Of a stretch of DNA of 64,000 nucleotides, positions 29,025 to 36,582 are shown in pieces. Location: positions 1-64,000 of the forward strand of contig JWZX01003317.1 in the NCBI GenBank assembly GCA_001275005.1, given 5' to 3'. Position numbers and translations under genes: made by a program. The DNA comes from Chrysochromulina tobinii. Its lineage: Eukaryota; Haptophyta; Prymnesiales; Chrysochromulinaceae. The stretch's first letter is position 1. Every line of letters starts with the position of its first letter. Under the pieces are notes generated by a model. It ran no database searches. It saw only the letters and a list, made by a program, of their open reading frames with translations, and had not been told where the DNA came from.

Positions 29025-29793
29025 CAGGCGGCGGGCGGGAGAATTCCGCGCCTGGACAGTTGGCGCTCTCGTGTGAGAGCTTGCGCCAGTGGACGCGTGA
29101 ATGTTAACACGACAAACACTACCGGTACGGGATGTTACTGACGCGTGTGAAAGTTAACACGACAGACGCGACAACCGGTGCTACGGTTATGTTACAGCCC
29201 GCTCAGAATACAATTGTAGTACAAGTATTGTACGCCTTACACGACCCCATAGAAACGGAGCATGCGCTCGCGCTGGCCGCTGCCGCTGGCGGCGTTGAGG
29301 AACATGTTGAGTCCTTCGATTCTGATCGCGATTTTGTAGTCGTCCTGCTGTGTCGATGCATGTGTTCGTTTTTTGCGCGTGAAATGCGCAAGGAAATGCG
29401 AACAGCTTAGTCGCTTCAGCATTGTCTTCAGCCAATGGTTAGTTGGTTACCGGTACGTGTGTGTCCCGGGCTCCCGGCTGCCCCCGGTGTCTTTTTGCCG
29501 GAACATGTATCTCGTGTGTCCGGCTCCCCCGGTGTGCTTGCCCCGGTGTTTTTGAACCGGCACCGTACATGTACAATTGTAGTGAGCGCGGGGGGACCGC
29601 GACGAAACTGACTGACTGGTACCGGTAAAAAGACACCGGGGGGAGCCGGGACACACACGGGACACGCGTAGCACCGGCTGTTGCGTCTTTCGTGTTAACG
29701 TTCACGCGGACGCACAGTATTCATATCCAAAACGGTACCGTACTGTTCGTCTTTAGAAATCACATCTTCGACTCGCAATACCGGCATTTGATC
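29025..29793. repeat. Dispersed-repeat cluster with inverted ends
   Basis: No gene is seen in this 769-bp gap. A partial repeat-A unit lies at 29095-29127, a fuller unit at 29146-29270, and an inverted unit at 29665-29712. The last two form inverted ends starting GTTAACACGA(C/A)AGACGC around about 560 bp. Between them are several GTGTCCCGGCTCCCCCGGTGT blocks (29457-29550, inverted at 29630-29660), a copy of the GGACCGCGACGAAACTGACTGAC motif and three TACCGGTA palindromes. It looks like a nest of MITE-like insertions. Confidence 0.65.
29591..29617 (+). repeat. GGACCGCGACGAAACTGACTGAC motif, copy 1
   Basis: This is the fullest copy of a motif also found at 47825-47850, inverted at 52231-52264, and degenerate at 60922-60945 and 60976-61000. 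In each case it lies upstream of a gene start on the matching strand. Confidence 0.65.
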
Positions 29794-31116
29794 ATGGGCT
29801 TCGACCCGGCCACGGGCGTCTGGCTCGGGAGGTGCCTTCACGCGGAGTGGCTTGGAATTGATGTGGAGACTTGCTGCCTGTCGCTCAACATTGCGCCCTC
29901 CATGTATTCCATGTTCTTCATGTGCATAATCATCGGCTGCGCCTCGTGGGCTTGGCTCGCCTTCTTTCTGCTGACGGGTCCGACCATGTTTGTGTTCATC
30001 ATCTACGTCGCCGTGGCCGACAGCGAGCCATGCCTGTCGATCGGGTTGACTGTCCAAGCCCTCTCCATCTGCCTCGCCATGGTCGCGCTTGCGCATCGAT
30101 GCTGCAGCTTCCAGCGCCACGGGGCACAAGCGGCTGAAGGCATGGACCCAGTGGACCCACCTCGCTTTGCGGACGTTCTAACGGACGCAGTTGCCGAAGT
30201 TCTCACGCCGCGCGGAGGTCAGCGCTCATCGCGTTCGGAGCAGCCGCTTGGGCTTGGGGCGCCACGGCTGACGCCCCGTGGCACATTTCGGACGGTGTCG
30301 TCGTCCGCGCTCACGCCTCGTGGCGATGGCTGCTACGCCCCTCGCGGCGGCGGTGGCTTGAGCACGCCACGTGAGAGCCATGGCGCCGTCTCGTACCGTG
30401 CGCAGGTGCAGCAGCCACAACCACTCCCGCCAGCCGTGTTTTCGCCGCCGTATGCTTCTGCGAGCCATCGTAGCCCCCCGAGCCATCGGGAGGCGGCAAG
30501 CATGCAGAGCCATCGGGAGGCGGCAAGCATGCAGAGCCATCGGGAGGCGGCATGGATGCAGAGCCATCGGGAGGCGGCATGGATGCAGGGGCAGTACGTG
30601 CAGGCCCAAGGCCAGTACGTGCAGGGTCATCCAGTTCCGCTATCTGCGCAGACATCGCCCGGCCAGCTGGTGGAGACGGAGATGTTGCAGGTGCAGTTGC
30701 AGATGCAGATGGCGCAGCAGCACGCGCTGCATGAGTCGATCCAGCGCACGGCGATCATGCTCGAGACGGCGCGTGAGCAAGAGAGCCACCGGGGCATGGC
30801 CAGCCACCGGGGGGGCATGGAGCCATCCTGGCCGTCGCCCCATGCTCAGCAATACGTGCCGCACCCCGCGGCTATGTACCCCAAGGAACATTACGCCTCG
30901 CCCGACCTGGCGAACACTTGGATGCAGAACGCCCACTTGCCACCAGCGGCCGCGTACGCCGTGCAAGGCATAGGCTGGGACGCGCTCAAGGGTGGCGGGG
31001 CCAATGATGATGACGGGGACGTTGATTTTGACGAGCTTCGACGTGAAGCTCGTAAAAGCTCGTCGGGCAAGCACGCGTCAGGAGCCCCGTCTGAAAGCGG
31101 ATACACATCAGCTTGA
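29794..31116 (+). CDS. Membrane protein with disordered repeat tail
   Basis: The ATG at 29794 gives 440 residues. The N-terminus has three hydrophobic segments that should span a membrane (SMFFMCIIIGCASWAWLAFF, GPTMFVFIIYVAV, and IGLTVQALSICLAMVALA, residues about 33-110). The rest is disordered and Ser/Pro/Gly-rich. Three LTPRG-type motifs (VLTPRGG, RLTPRGT, ALTPRGD) may be phosphorylation or docking sites. Four 9-residue repeats SHREAA(S/W)MQ occupy about residues 230-265, followed by a Gln/Met-rich helix. No family is recognised. It is head to head with the CSPP1-like gene across a repeat cluster. A second DFDELR motif just past the stop (about 31108-31130) in another frame hints at an alternative 3' end. 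Confidence 0.7.
   Translation: MGFDPATGVWLGRCLHAEWLGIDVETCCLSLNIAPSMYSMFFMCIIIGCASWAWLAFFLLTGPTMFVFIIYVAVADSEPCLSIGLTVQALSICLAMVALAHRCCSFQRHGAQAAEGMDPVDPPRFADVLTDAVAEVLTPRGGQRSSRSEQPLGLGAPRLTPRGTFRTVSSSALTPRGDGCYAPRGGGGLSTPRESHGAVSYRAQVQQPQPLPPAVFSPPYASASHRSPPSHREAASMQSHREAASMQSHREAAWMQSHREAAWMQGQYVQAQGQYVQGHPVPLSAQTSPGQLVETEMLQVQLQMQMAQQHALHESIQRTAIMLETAREQESHRGMASHRGGMEPSWPSPHAQQYVPHPAAMYPKEHYASPDLANTWMQNAHLPPAAAYAVQGIGWDALKGGGANDDDGDVDFDELRREARKSSSGKHASGAPSESGYTSA
30481..30588 (+). repeat. 27-bp tandem repeat, four copies
   Basis: Units starting AGCCATCGGGAGGCGGCA (27 bp each, at 30481, 30508, 30535 and 30562) keep the reading frame and encode SHREAASMQ/SHREAAWMQ. Confidence 0.95.
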
Positions 31117-31548
31117 TTTCGACGAGCTTCGGAACGATGTGGCGTGCCCTTCGCGCGAGAGCCTCTCCGGGAGAGCGACCGCGAAGCGCGATACTGTGCT
31201 GATCGACGCGCCACCCAACACGCAGCAGCGACCCGACCTACAGCAGGCCGCCGCGGAGGTGGAGGTGAGCTCTCCCACGCTCTCCCCCCGCGAGACGAGG
31301 AAACGAAAGGTTACGAATATCAGGATGGTAGTCAGTAAGTTATACTCACTTAAATCAGTCCTCACTCCACCGAGCACACGGTGCACCCTGCACCGTCCCT
31401 TCACGGAAGCAACCTGGGGGCGGGGGGGGATGGGTCAGATGTGGGAGACGAGGACGATATGATATGTGACCAAGCTAACGTTAGTCGAAACACAAGTATC
31501 TATACAAACGCAATCGGGTGCTGGTTGCTTGCGGTGCTATAAACACGC
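31117..31548. other. Intergenic region
   Basis: From 31108 a second plus frame reads LDFDELRNDVACPSRESLSG and runs open to 31460 with coding-like composition at first. It resembles the end of the preceding protein (DVDFDELRREARKSSSG) and may be a duplicated or alternatively spliced 3' part. No splice pair that joins it in frame was found. Positions 31320-31548 are AT-richer with no feature. Confidence 0.35.
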
Positions 31549-32862
31549 ATGCACCGGCATGCATCCTTTGCTTCCTTCGAAAAGCATCTCAGTTTCGTCT
31601 TTCGTGACGCGAGAGTGAGGACCAGTGGCAGGCGGAGAAGGAAGTTCATCGTAAAGCCGATGGACGCCGTCTGCCTGCCTTCACCATGCAGGGCATTGCG
31701 TGCCAACTCGGACTACCCCTTGCCATGTGAGAACAGCTCATTCACGCCATTTGCATTTCCAGTAGGCTTGCAGTACCGCCATCCTGATCTTGCACCCTGC
31801 CCAGCGCCGGGAGAGTTAGGTGTGCACAATGCGTGGCTTCCCGTGACACATACATGTCCAGCAGGTTCAAAAGGGGCGCGCGGCCTCTGGATGTACTACG
31901 CACGAGGATGCAGTGACATGCTCTGGAATGTGGGACGCACGCTCTTTGCCAGGAATCGCTGCCATGCGGCGCTTCTCTTGGAGCAACTCGATCGTGCTGG
32001 CTGCAACGAACGGGAGGCTGCGAGACGCGCAGCAGCAGGCATGTCACTACGAAACTTCCCCGAACTTAACTTGGTACGTTTCCGTGCTGGCAGCTGGCTC
32101 GGCATGCATAACGCGAGCATGGCCGAGCTTCTCAACGAGTGTGCGCGTGGCATGTTTGGCAACTGCTCTGGATCTACTTGGAACCCGAACGATGGCACGC
32201 TCAACATGTGCACGTGCATGACCCAATCCATCCACGGCCGGGCACGTCCCTGGCGTATGTCGAGCAGGCGACGAGCGTTGGTGCTCAGCGCCCTGGCGGG
32301 CTCCGACGCGCTCGGCCCTCGAATTGGGACTTTGCTTCGGAAGCACTCGTTTGACTCATTGCAGCTCTGGCAGCAGCCGCAAGGTGGTGGCTCGCTCTTC
32401 TGGACGACGGAACTTTGGGATGTTCGGGAGCTTCAGATGAAGACTCCGGCGCTGGAGACGCACCTGGGCTCAAAGTCACTCGACGGGCGCGCCAAGCTCG
32501 CCCGCCACTTCGCTGACGATGGGTCCTCATCTGAGACGTGCAAACCGACCCCTCGCTTTGTCGAGTGCATGGCATGCGCTCACTCTTCCCTCGCGACCGC
32601 CTGCGATTATGAGATTGCGGCATTCAATGAAAGCATACTGGTGACACAGGCGTGGGAAGTTGCGAAAATGAACAACAGTCGGCTGTTGTTGCGGACCCGC
32701 ATGTCTCGACTGGAGCAAGCCGTCATCACCTACGCCAGCCAGGTACTGCCTCATAAGAGCGCACAGAGTCACCCCACCGCTGGCACGAGCCGGAAATGGG
32801 AGCTCGTGAGGAAGCTTATTAACGCCGCAACGACCAACGTTGCAACCGCACCGACGAAGTAG
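31549..32862 (+). CDS. Cysteine-rich hypothetical protein
   Basis: The 437-residue protein is not recognised. It has roughly 20 cysteines, several in short-spaced pairs (CLPSPC, CTCMTQ, CMACAHSSLATACDYE), and sequons such as NSS, NAS, NCS and NES. Together these suggest a secretory-pathway protein. No convincing N-terminal signal peptide is visible from the ATG at 31549 (MHRHASFASF). The start could be the later ATG at about 31660 (MDAVCLPS), or an upstream exon may be missing. Other marked stretches are GARGLWMYYARGCSDMLWNV and FWTTELWDVRELQMKTPALE. The frame is long, single and of coding composition, so the gene itself is likely; function unknown. Confidence 0.6.
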   Translation: MHRHASFASFEKHLSFVFRDARVRTSGRRRRKFIVKPMDAVCLPSPCRALRANSDYPLPCENSSFTPFAFPVGLQYRHPDLAPCPAPGELGVHNAWLPVTHTCPAGSKGARGLWMYYARGCSDMLWNVGRTLFARNRCHAALLLEQLDRAGCNEREAARRAAAGMSLRNFPELNLVRFRAGSWLGMHNASMAELLNECARGMFGNCSGSTWNPNDGTLNMCTCMTQSIHGRARPWRMSSRRRALVLSALAGSDALGPRIGTLLRKHSFDSLQLWQQPQGGGSLFWTTELWDVRELQMKTPALETHLGSKSLDGRAKLARHFADDGSSSETCKPTPRFVECMACAHSSLATACDYEIAAFNESILVTQAWEVAKMNNSRLLLRTRMSRLEQAVITYASQVLPHKSAQSHPTAGTSRKWELVRKLINAATTNVATAPTK

Positions 32863-33123
32863 GACCCAGTGAGATTTACGTTATCTGTGAACGACCTAAT
32901 TGCGTCGACATGTGTACATCCTACTTCCTACAACCTAATATACAGGAGTACGTATTCTTGTGAGGCGAGGGTTTGGGATAGCAGTCAACTCGTTTTCGAC
33001 TTGACAAATCAATCACATTTTTTCTCGAGGACCGGACCCGTTAGCGGCCACTCTGTGGGATACACCGTTTCCTCTACTCCATAATGCATAAAATCTCGAC
33101 GAGTAGCGTTTCTTACGGCGTAC

Positions 33124-34773
33124 TCAAAAGAGAATACTCAAGAGAGAGCTCCTGCTCCGCTGACCACGTAGCGAGGAGAGCGCCTGGTCGCCACCGCCGG
33201 CGGCCTCGGCCTCGGTGACACGCGACCAGAGAGCAAGTGCGAGGATGGCTCGCGCGACGCTCGCTTCGCTACCGTCGCCGAGGGAGGAGGGCGGCGAGGG
33301 CGAAGAGCGTGGCGAGAACGTCGAAGGTAGCGAAGGTGGCGAGGGTGGCGCACCCTCGCTGCGAAGGTAGGCAGCGAGCTCGACAGCCTTGGCAGCCTCC
33401 CACCGGTTCCATGCAGCCCCGTCCTCGAGCTCAGCCGGTAAACCACTCGTCGCGAGCCACAGGGCATGGTCGAGCCTCGCCTTGCCGAGCCGCGTGTCGA
33501 GGCGGGCGTGCATCGCGTGCAAGCTGCTCTGGACCTCCGTGAGCATCTCTGCCGCGCGCTCTGACGGAGAAGGCTCTGGCTCAGGCGAGGACGCCGCCGG
33601 CCGCTGCGCCGGAGCCGAAGCCCACGCCTTTCCTCCAAGCCCGAGCAACGACAGACCTCGCTCAGCTAGGAGAGCGAGGCCAAGGAGCGAGAAGGCGCCG
33701 CTGCCCACCGTCGCCGTCGCCTCGGGCTCGGCCGCGCTATCATTGCCCGCCAACTCCGCCGCCGCGCGCACAGCCGCCCGCATCGCAGCCGCGTCATCCG
33801 AGTCAGCCTCGAGCCTCGCAAAGAAGCTCGCGGGCGGCGGTTGTTCCGGCTCGAGCTGTTCCAGTACGGGGCGCAGAGCCGGGTGCTCGAGCACCTCGTG
33901 TGCAGAGATGCGCACCTTCGGGTCGAGTGTGAGCAGCCGGCTGAGCAGCTCGCGCACGCCCGATGAGCACGCGCCCTCGGGCGGCGGCGCGTATTGCGCC
34001 TTGCAGATGCGCTCGAGCACAAGCCCCATCGACTCTGCGTAAAAGGCGGGCGCGAGGCAGATGATCTCGTAGAGGACGCAGCCGAGTGACCACAGGTCGC
34101 TCGCGCTCCCGTACGGCTGGTGCAGGCAGATCTCGGGCGACATGTAGAAGGGCGAGCCCACGCGCGAGGTGATCGCTTCTTGCTCGACGGTCAGGCGCGC
34201 GAGCCCAAAGTCGCCTAGCTTGAGCGTGCGGTCGGCCGTGACGAAGATGTTAGAAGTCTTGACGTCGCGGTGCAGGATGTGCTGCTTGTGCAGATGCGAG
34301 AGCGCAAGGCACAGCTGCGCCAACCACGCGAGCACCTGCGCCTCCGGCACATGCTCGCCACGCCGCCGCAGCTCGATGAGCAGCGAGTGCAGATCGCCTT
34401 GACCGCAGTACTCAGTCACCATGCCCAACTGACCGGGCGACGGTCTCAGCATCTCCACGACGGGGATGATGAACGGATGCTTTTGCGACGTGAGCAGCAG
34501 CACCTCCTGAGGCTCGTCGAGAGCGGCGGCGTCCAACTCGCGGTCTAAGTGCAGCTCCTTGAGCACATACAGCCGGCTGGAGTCGCCCGAGACGCGCCGC
34601 ACGAGCCACACGGTTGCCGTCGTCGCCTGGCTGATGCGGCGAATGCACCGGTATTGGGACTCGGCCCAGGCAGGGAAGGGGTTGCCGGATGGAGTTGCCG
34701 ATACGGCTCGCATTGTGCACCCTTTCTCCGTTTTCCCACAGTGTGAGGACGCTCGGCGTGTGTGTCCCCCCAT
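33124..34773 (-). CDS. NEK-like Ser/Thr protein kinase
   Basis: The 549-residue protein starts at the ATG at 34773 (the ATG at 34713, MRAVSATPSG, is equally plausible). A kinase domain spans about residues 42-300. It has the ATP-anchoring Lys in YVLKELHL, the catalytic loop HILHRDVKTSNIF, DFGLAR, the activation-segment GSPFYMSPE and SDLWSLGCVLYE. The HRDVKxSNIF/GxPxYMSPE pattern is that of NIMA-related (NEK) kinases, which act in cilia and mitosis. The Gly-rich loop is unusual: where G-x-G-x-x-G is expected, it reads ISQATTATVW with no glycine. The remaining about 250 residues are Ala/Glu/Ser-rich with no known domain. It is head to head with the next gene over 123 bp. Confidence 0.92.
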   Translation of the reverse strand: MGGHTRRASSHCGKTEKGCTMRAVSATPSGNPFPAWAESQYRCIRRISQATTATVWLVRRVSGDSSRLYVLKELHLDRELDAAALDEPQEVLLLTSQKHPFIIPVVEMLRPSPGQLGMVTEYCGQGDLHSLLIELRRRGEHVPEAQVLAWLAQLCLALSHLHKQHILHRDVKTSNIFVTADRTLKLGDFGLARLTVEQEAITSRVGSPFYMSPEICLHQPYGSASDLWSLGCVLYEIICLAPAFYAESMGLVLERICKAQYAPPPEGACSSGVRELLSRLLTLDPKVRISAHEVLEHPALRPVLEQLEPEQPPPASFFARLEADSDDAAAMRAAVRAAAELAGNDSAAEPEATATVGSGAFSLLGLALLAERGLSLLGLGGKAWASAPAQRPAASSPEPEPSPSERAAEMLTEVQSSLHAMHARLDTRLGKARLDHALWLATSGLPAELEDGAAWNRWEAAKAVELAAYLRSEGAPPSPPSLPSTFSPRSSPSPPSSLGDGSEASVARAILALALWSRVTEAEAAGGGDQALSSLRGQRSRSSLLSILF

Positions 34774-34896
34774 TCACCTTGGGTTGCGTGTGACCCGGCG
34801 TAATTCGTCGATCTTCACGGCGGAATTCGGCGGAATTCGATCACGAATCGTCACAAACCTCGTCCACTTTGTTGCGTGCGTGATGTGGGTGCGTAC
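34774..34896. promoter_or_regulatory. Probable bidirectional promoter
   Basis: A 123-bp spacer lies between the kinase and the coiled-coil gene. It contains the direct repeat GGCGGAATTC/GGCGGAATTCGATC (about 34819-34842) and two near-copies of GATCACGAATCGTC/TTCGTCGATC. Promoter function is inferred from the head-to-head layout. Confidence 0.45.
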
Positions 34897-36219
34897 ATGG
34901 CAGAACAGCTCGTGTACAACAAATCTGCTCTCATGCTTGAGCTGCGTGACCTGCATAAGGACGACTCTGACACGGAGGCAGACTCCCTTGTCTCCTCTTT
35001 CTCAAACGCACTGAGCGTCGCCGATGAAGCTGGACCAAGTGCTCTAACAGCACCACCAGCCAAGGTGCACGAGCTCGAGGTCGGCGCCGAAAAGGTGCGG
35101 CAGGAGCTCGCTGTGCAGCAGCGCATGCTGGCGCCCACGTCTTGCGAGTCGGTCTTTGCCACGGCACTGCATCAGGCGCTCAGTGACGGCGGTAGGCAGA
35201 ATCTCAAGAGCTTGCAGGAGCTCCGTGAATATGCCCAGCGAGAGGCCGAGGCGCACCCTGAGCGCTGGACGAGCCCGCACGCCGCACGCGAGATCGATCG
35301 CATCGCGGCAGAGCGCATTGCAGCAATCCAGACTGCGACAGAGCGCGTGTACACCGGCATGGTGCGGTCCGCGGTACCCACACACGGCACGGCGGCGCTC
35401 GAGGCGATGGCGGCGTGCCGTCAACTGCGGGAGGTGGTCGTGCTTCCGGACGATGTGGTTGCGCGCCTCGAGGAGGCGTACGAGCAATCGGCAATCGTCG
35501 TGCTGCAGGCCGTGCTGAGCATGCTGAATGGGCACCTCAAGTCAGCGCTCACGCCGACCTCGCTTCTGGGCGCATGGGACCCTCGTTGGCTGCGTGGCAC
35601 GCTCAGCGCTGAGTACCTCCACCGGCTGCGTCAGCTCGTGCAAGTGGCCGAACGGGCGGTGGGATTGGCGAACGTGACCAAGCACCGACTGGCGGAGGCG
35701 ACACAGCTGCGGACCGCGGTGGACGACCGGCTGCGGGCTGTGAACAGCCTTCTGAGGCAAGCCGCCGAGGACGGCACCTATGTGAGCGCGCTGCGGGGGC
35801 GCTGCCGGCGTGTGCAGCTGCCGCAGCCTGAGGAATGGTTGAGGAGAGACGGCACCGGAGGCGCGGGCGGCAGCAATGGTGATCGCGACAGCGGCGAGAC
35901 CATCGCGCTAGAGACTATCGTCGCCTTCGCCGAGCGCTTCGAGCAGGCGGCGCAGCATGCCCGCGACGTGCACCGGCGCGAGCTGGACCAGCTCCGATCG
36001 AGCTGGTCCACCGCTTCGAGCAGCGCGGGCGCTCAGATCCTCGGGGAGCGTGAGCAGCTGCATCGGCGCATCGCCTCTCTCGAGGCGGCGAACGCGCAGC
36101 AGAGCTCAGAGATCTCTCGCCTCACCGAGCTACTCACCGCCGCGCGTGTACCCTTCTCGCCGCCTCATGGGCATCGGACACCGGGGAGTCCGGGTGGCGC
36201 CTTGGGCGGGGGAGCGTAA
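34897..36219 (+). CDS. Helical/coiled-coil hypothetical protein
   Basis: The ATG at 34897 (MAEQLVYNKSALMLELRDLH) gives 440 residues; the frame opens at a GTG at 34876. The protein is almost wholly helical. A charged N-terminal part is followed by helices such as LEEAYEQSAIVVLQAVLSML and YLHRLRQLVQVAERAVGLA, a Gly-rich linker (GTGGAGGSNGD), and a C-terminal coiled coil (REQLHRRIASLEAANAQQSS, EISRLTELLTAAR). It ends in a Pro/Gly tail. No family is recognised. Its divergent pairing with a NEK-like kinase may mean co-expression. Confidence 0.7.
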   Translation: MAEQLVYNKSALMLELRDLHKDDSDTEADSLVSSFSNALSVADEAGPSALTAPPAKVHELEVGAEKVRQELAVQQRMLAPTSCESVFATALHQALSDGGRQNLKSLQELREYAQREAEAHPERWTSPHAAREIDRIAAERIAAIQTATERVYTGMVRSAVPTHGTAALEAMAACRQLREVVVLPDDVVARLEEAYEQSAIVVLQAVLSMLNGHLKSALTPTSLLGAWDPRWLRGTLSAEYLHRLRQLVQVAERAVGLANVTKHRLAEATQLRTAVDDRLRAVNSLLRQAAEDGTYVSALRGRCRRVQLPQPEEWLRRDGTGGAGGSNGDRDSGETIALETIVAFAERFEQAAQHARDVHRRELDQLRSSWSTASSSAGAQILGEREQLHRRIASLEAANAQQSSEISRLTELLTAARVPFSPPHGHRTPGSPGGALGGGA

Positions 36220-36582
36220 GCACTTCCAGCGCCCTTCGGCATCACGCATGTGGCAAGGTCAAGGGAGGGTCGAGGCAACACCAACTGGCGTCTGCTCTCT
36301 TGCTGCTTTAACCCACAGCGCACAGAGTAGAAGACTGAGCGTGGAGAGTGTGTCTGACGAGTTCGAGGAGGACCGCCGGTTCGAAGGACCGGACGTCGTA
36401 TGTGCTCGCGTGCGCAGTGGGCACTTAACGTATGTCGCACTCGAATGTTGCACACGCTTCACACGATACCCTTCACAGATCCACCTCCCGAACACAATCA
36501 CCGCGATCGCACCGTCAACTTACGTTAAGTCAGTCGCTGAACTACTACCTGAACGCTCGAGAGCTGCCGATCACGATCGTGT
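36220..36582. other. Convergent spacer
   Basis: This 363-bp region lies between two stop codons. No gene or repeat was recognised. It presumably carries both 3' UTRs. Confidence 0.4.
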
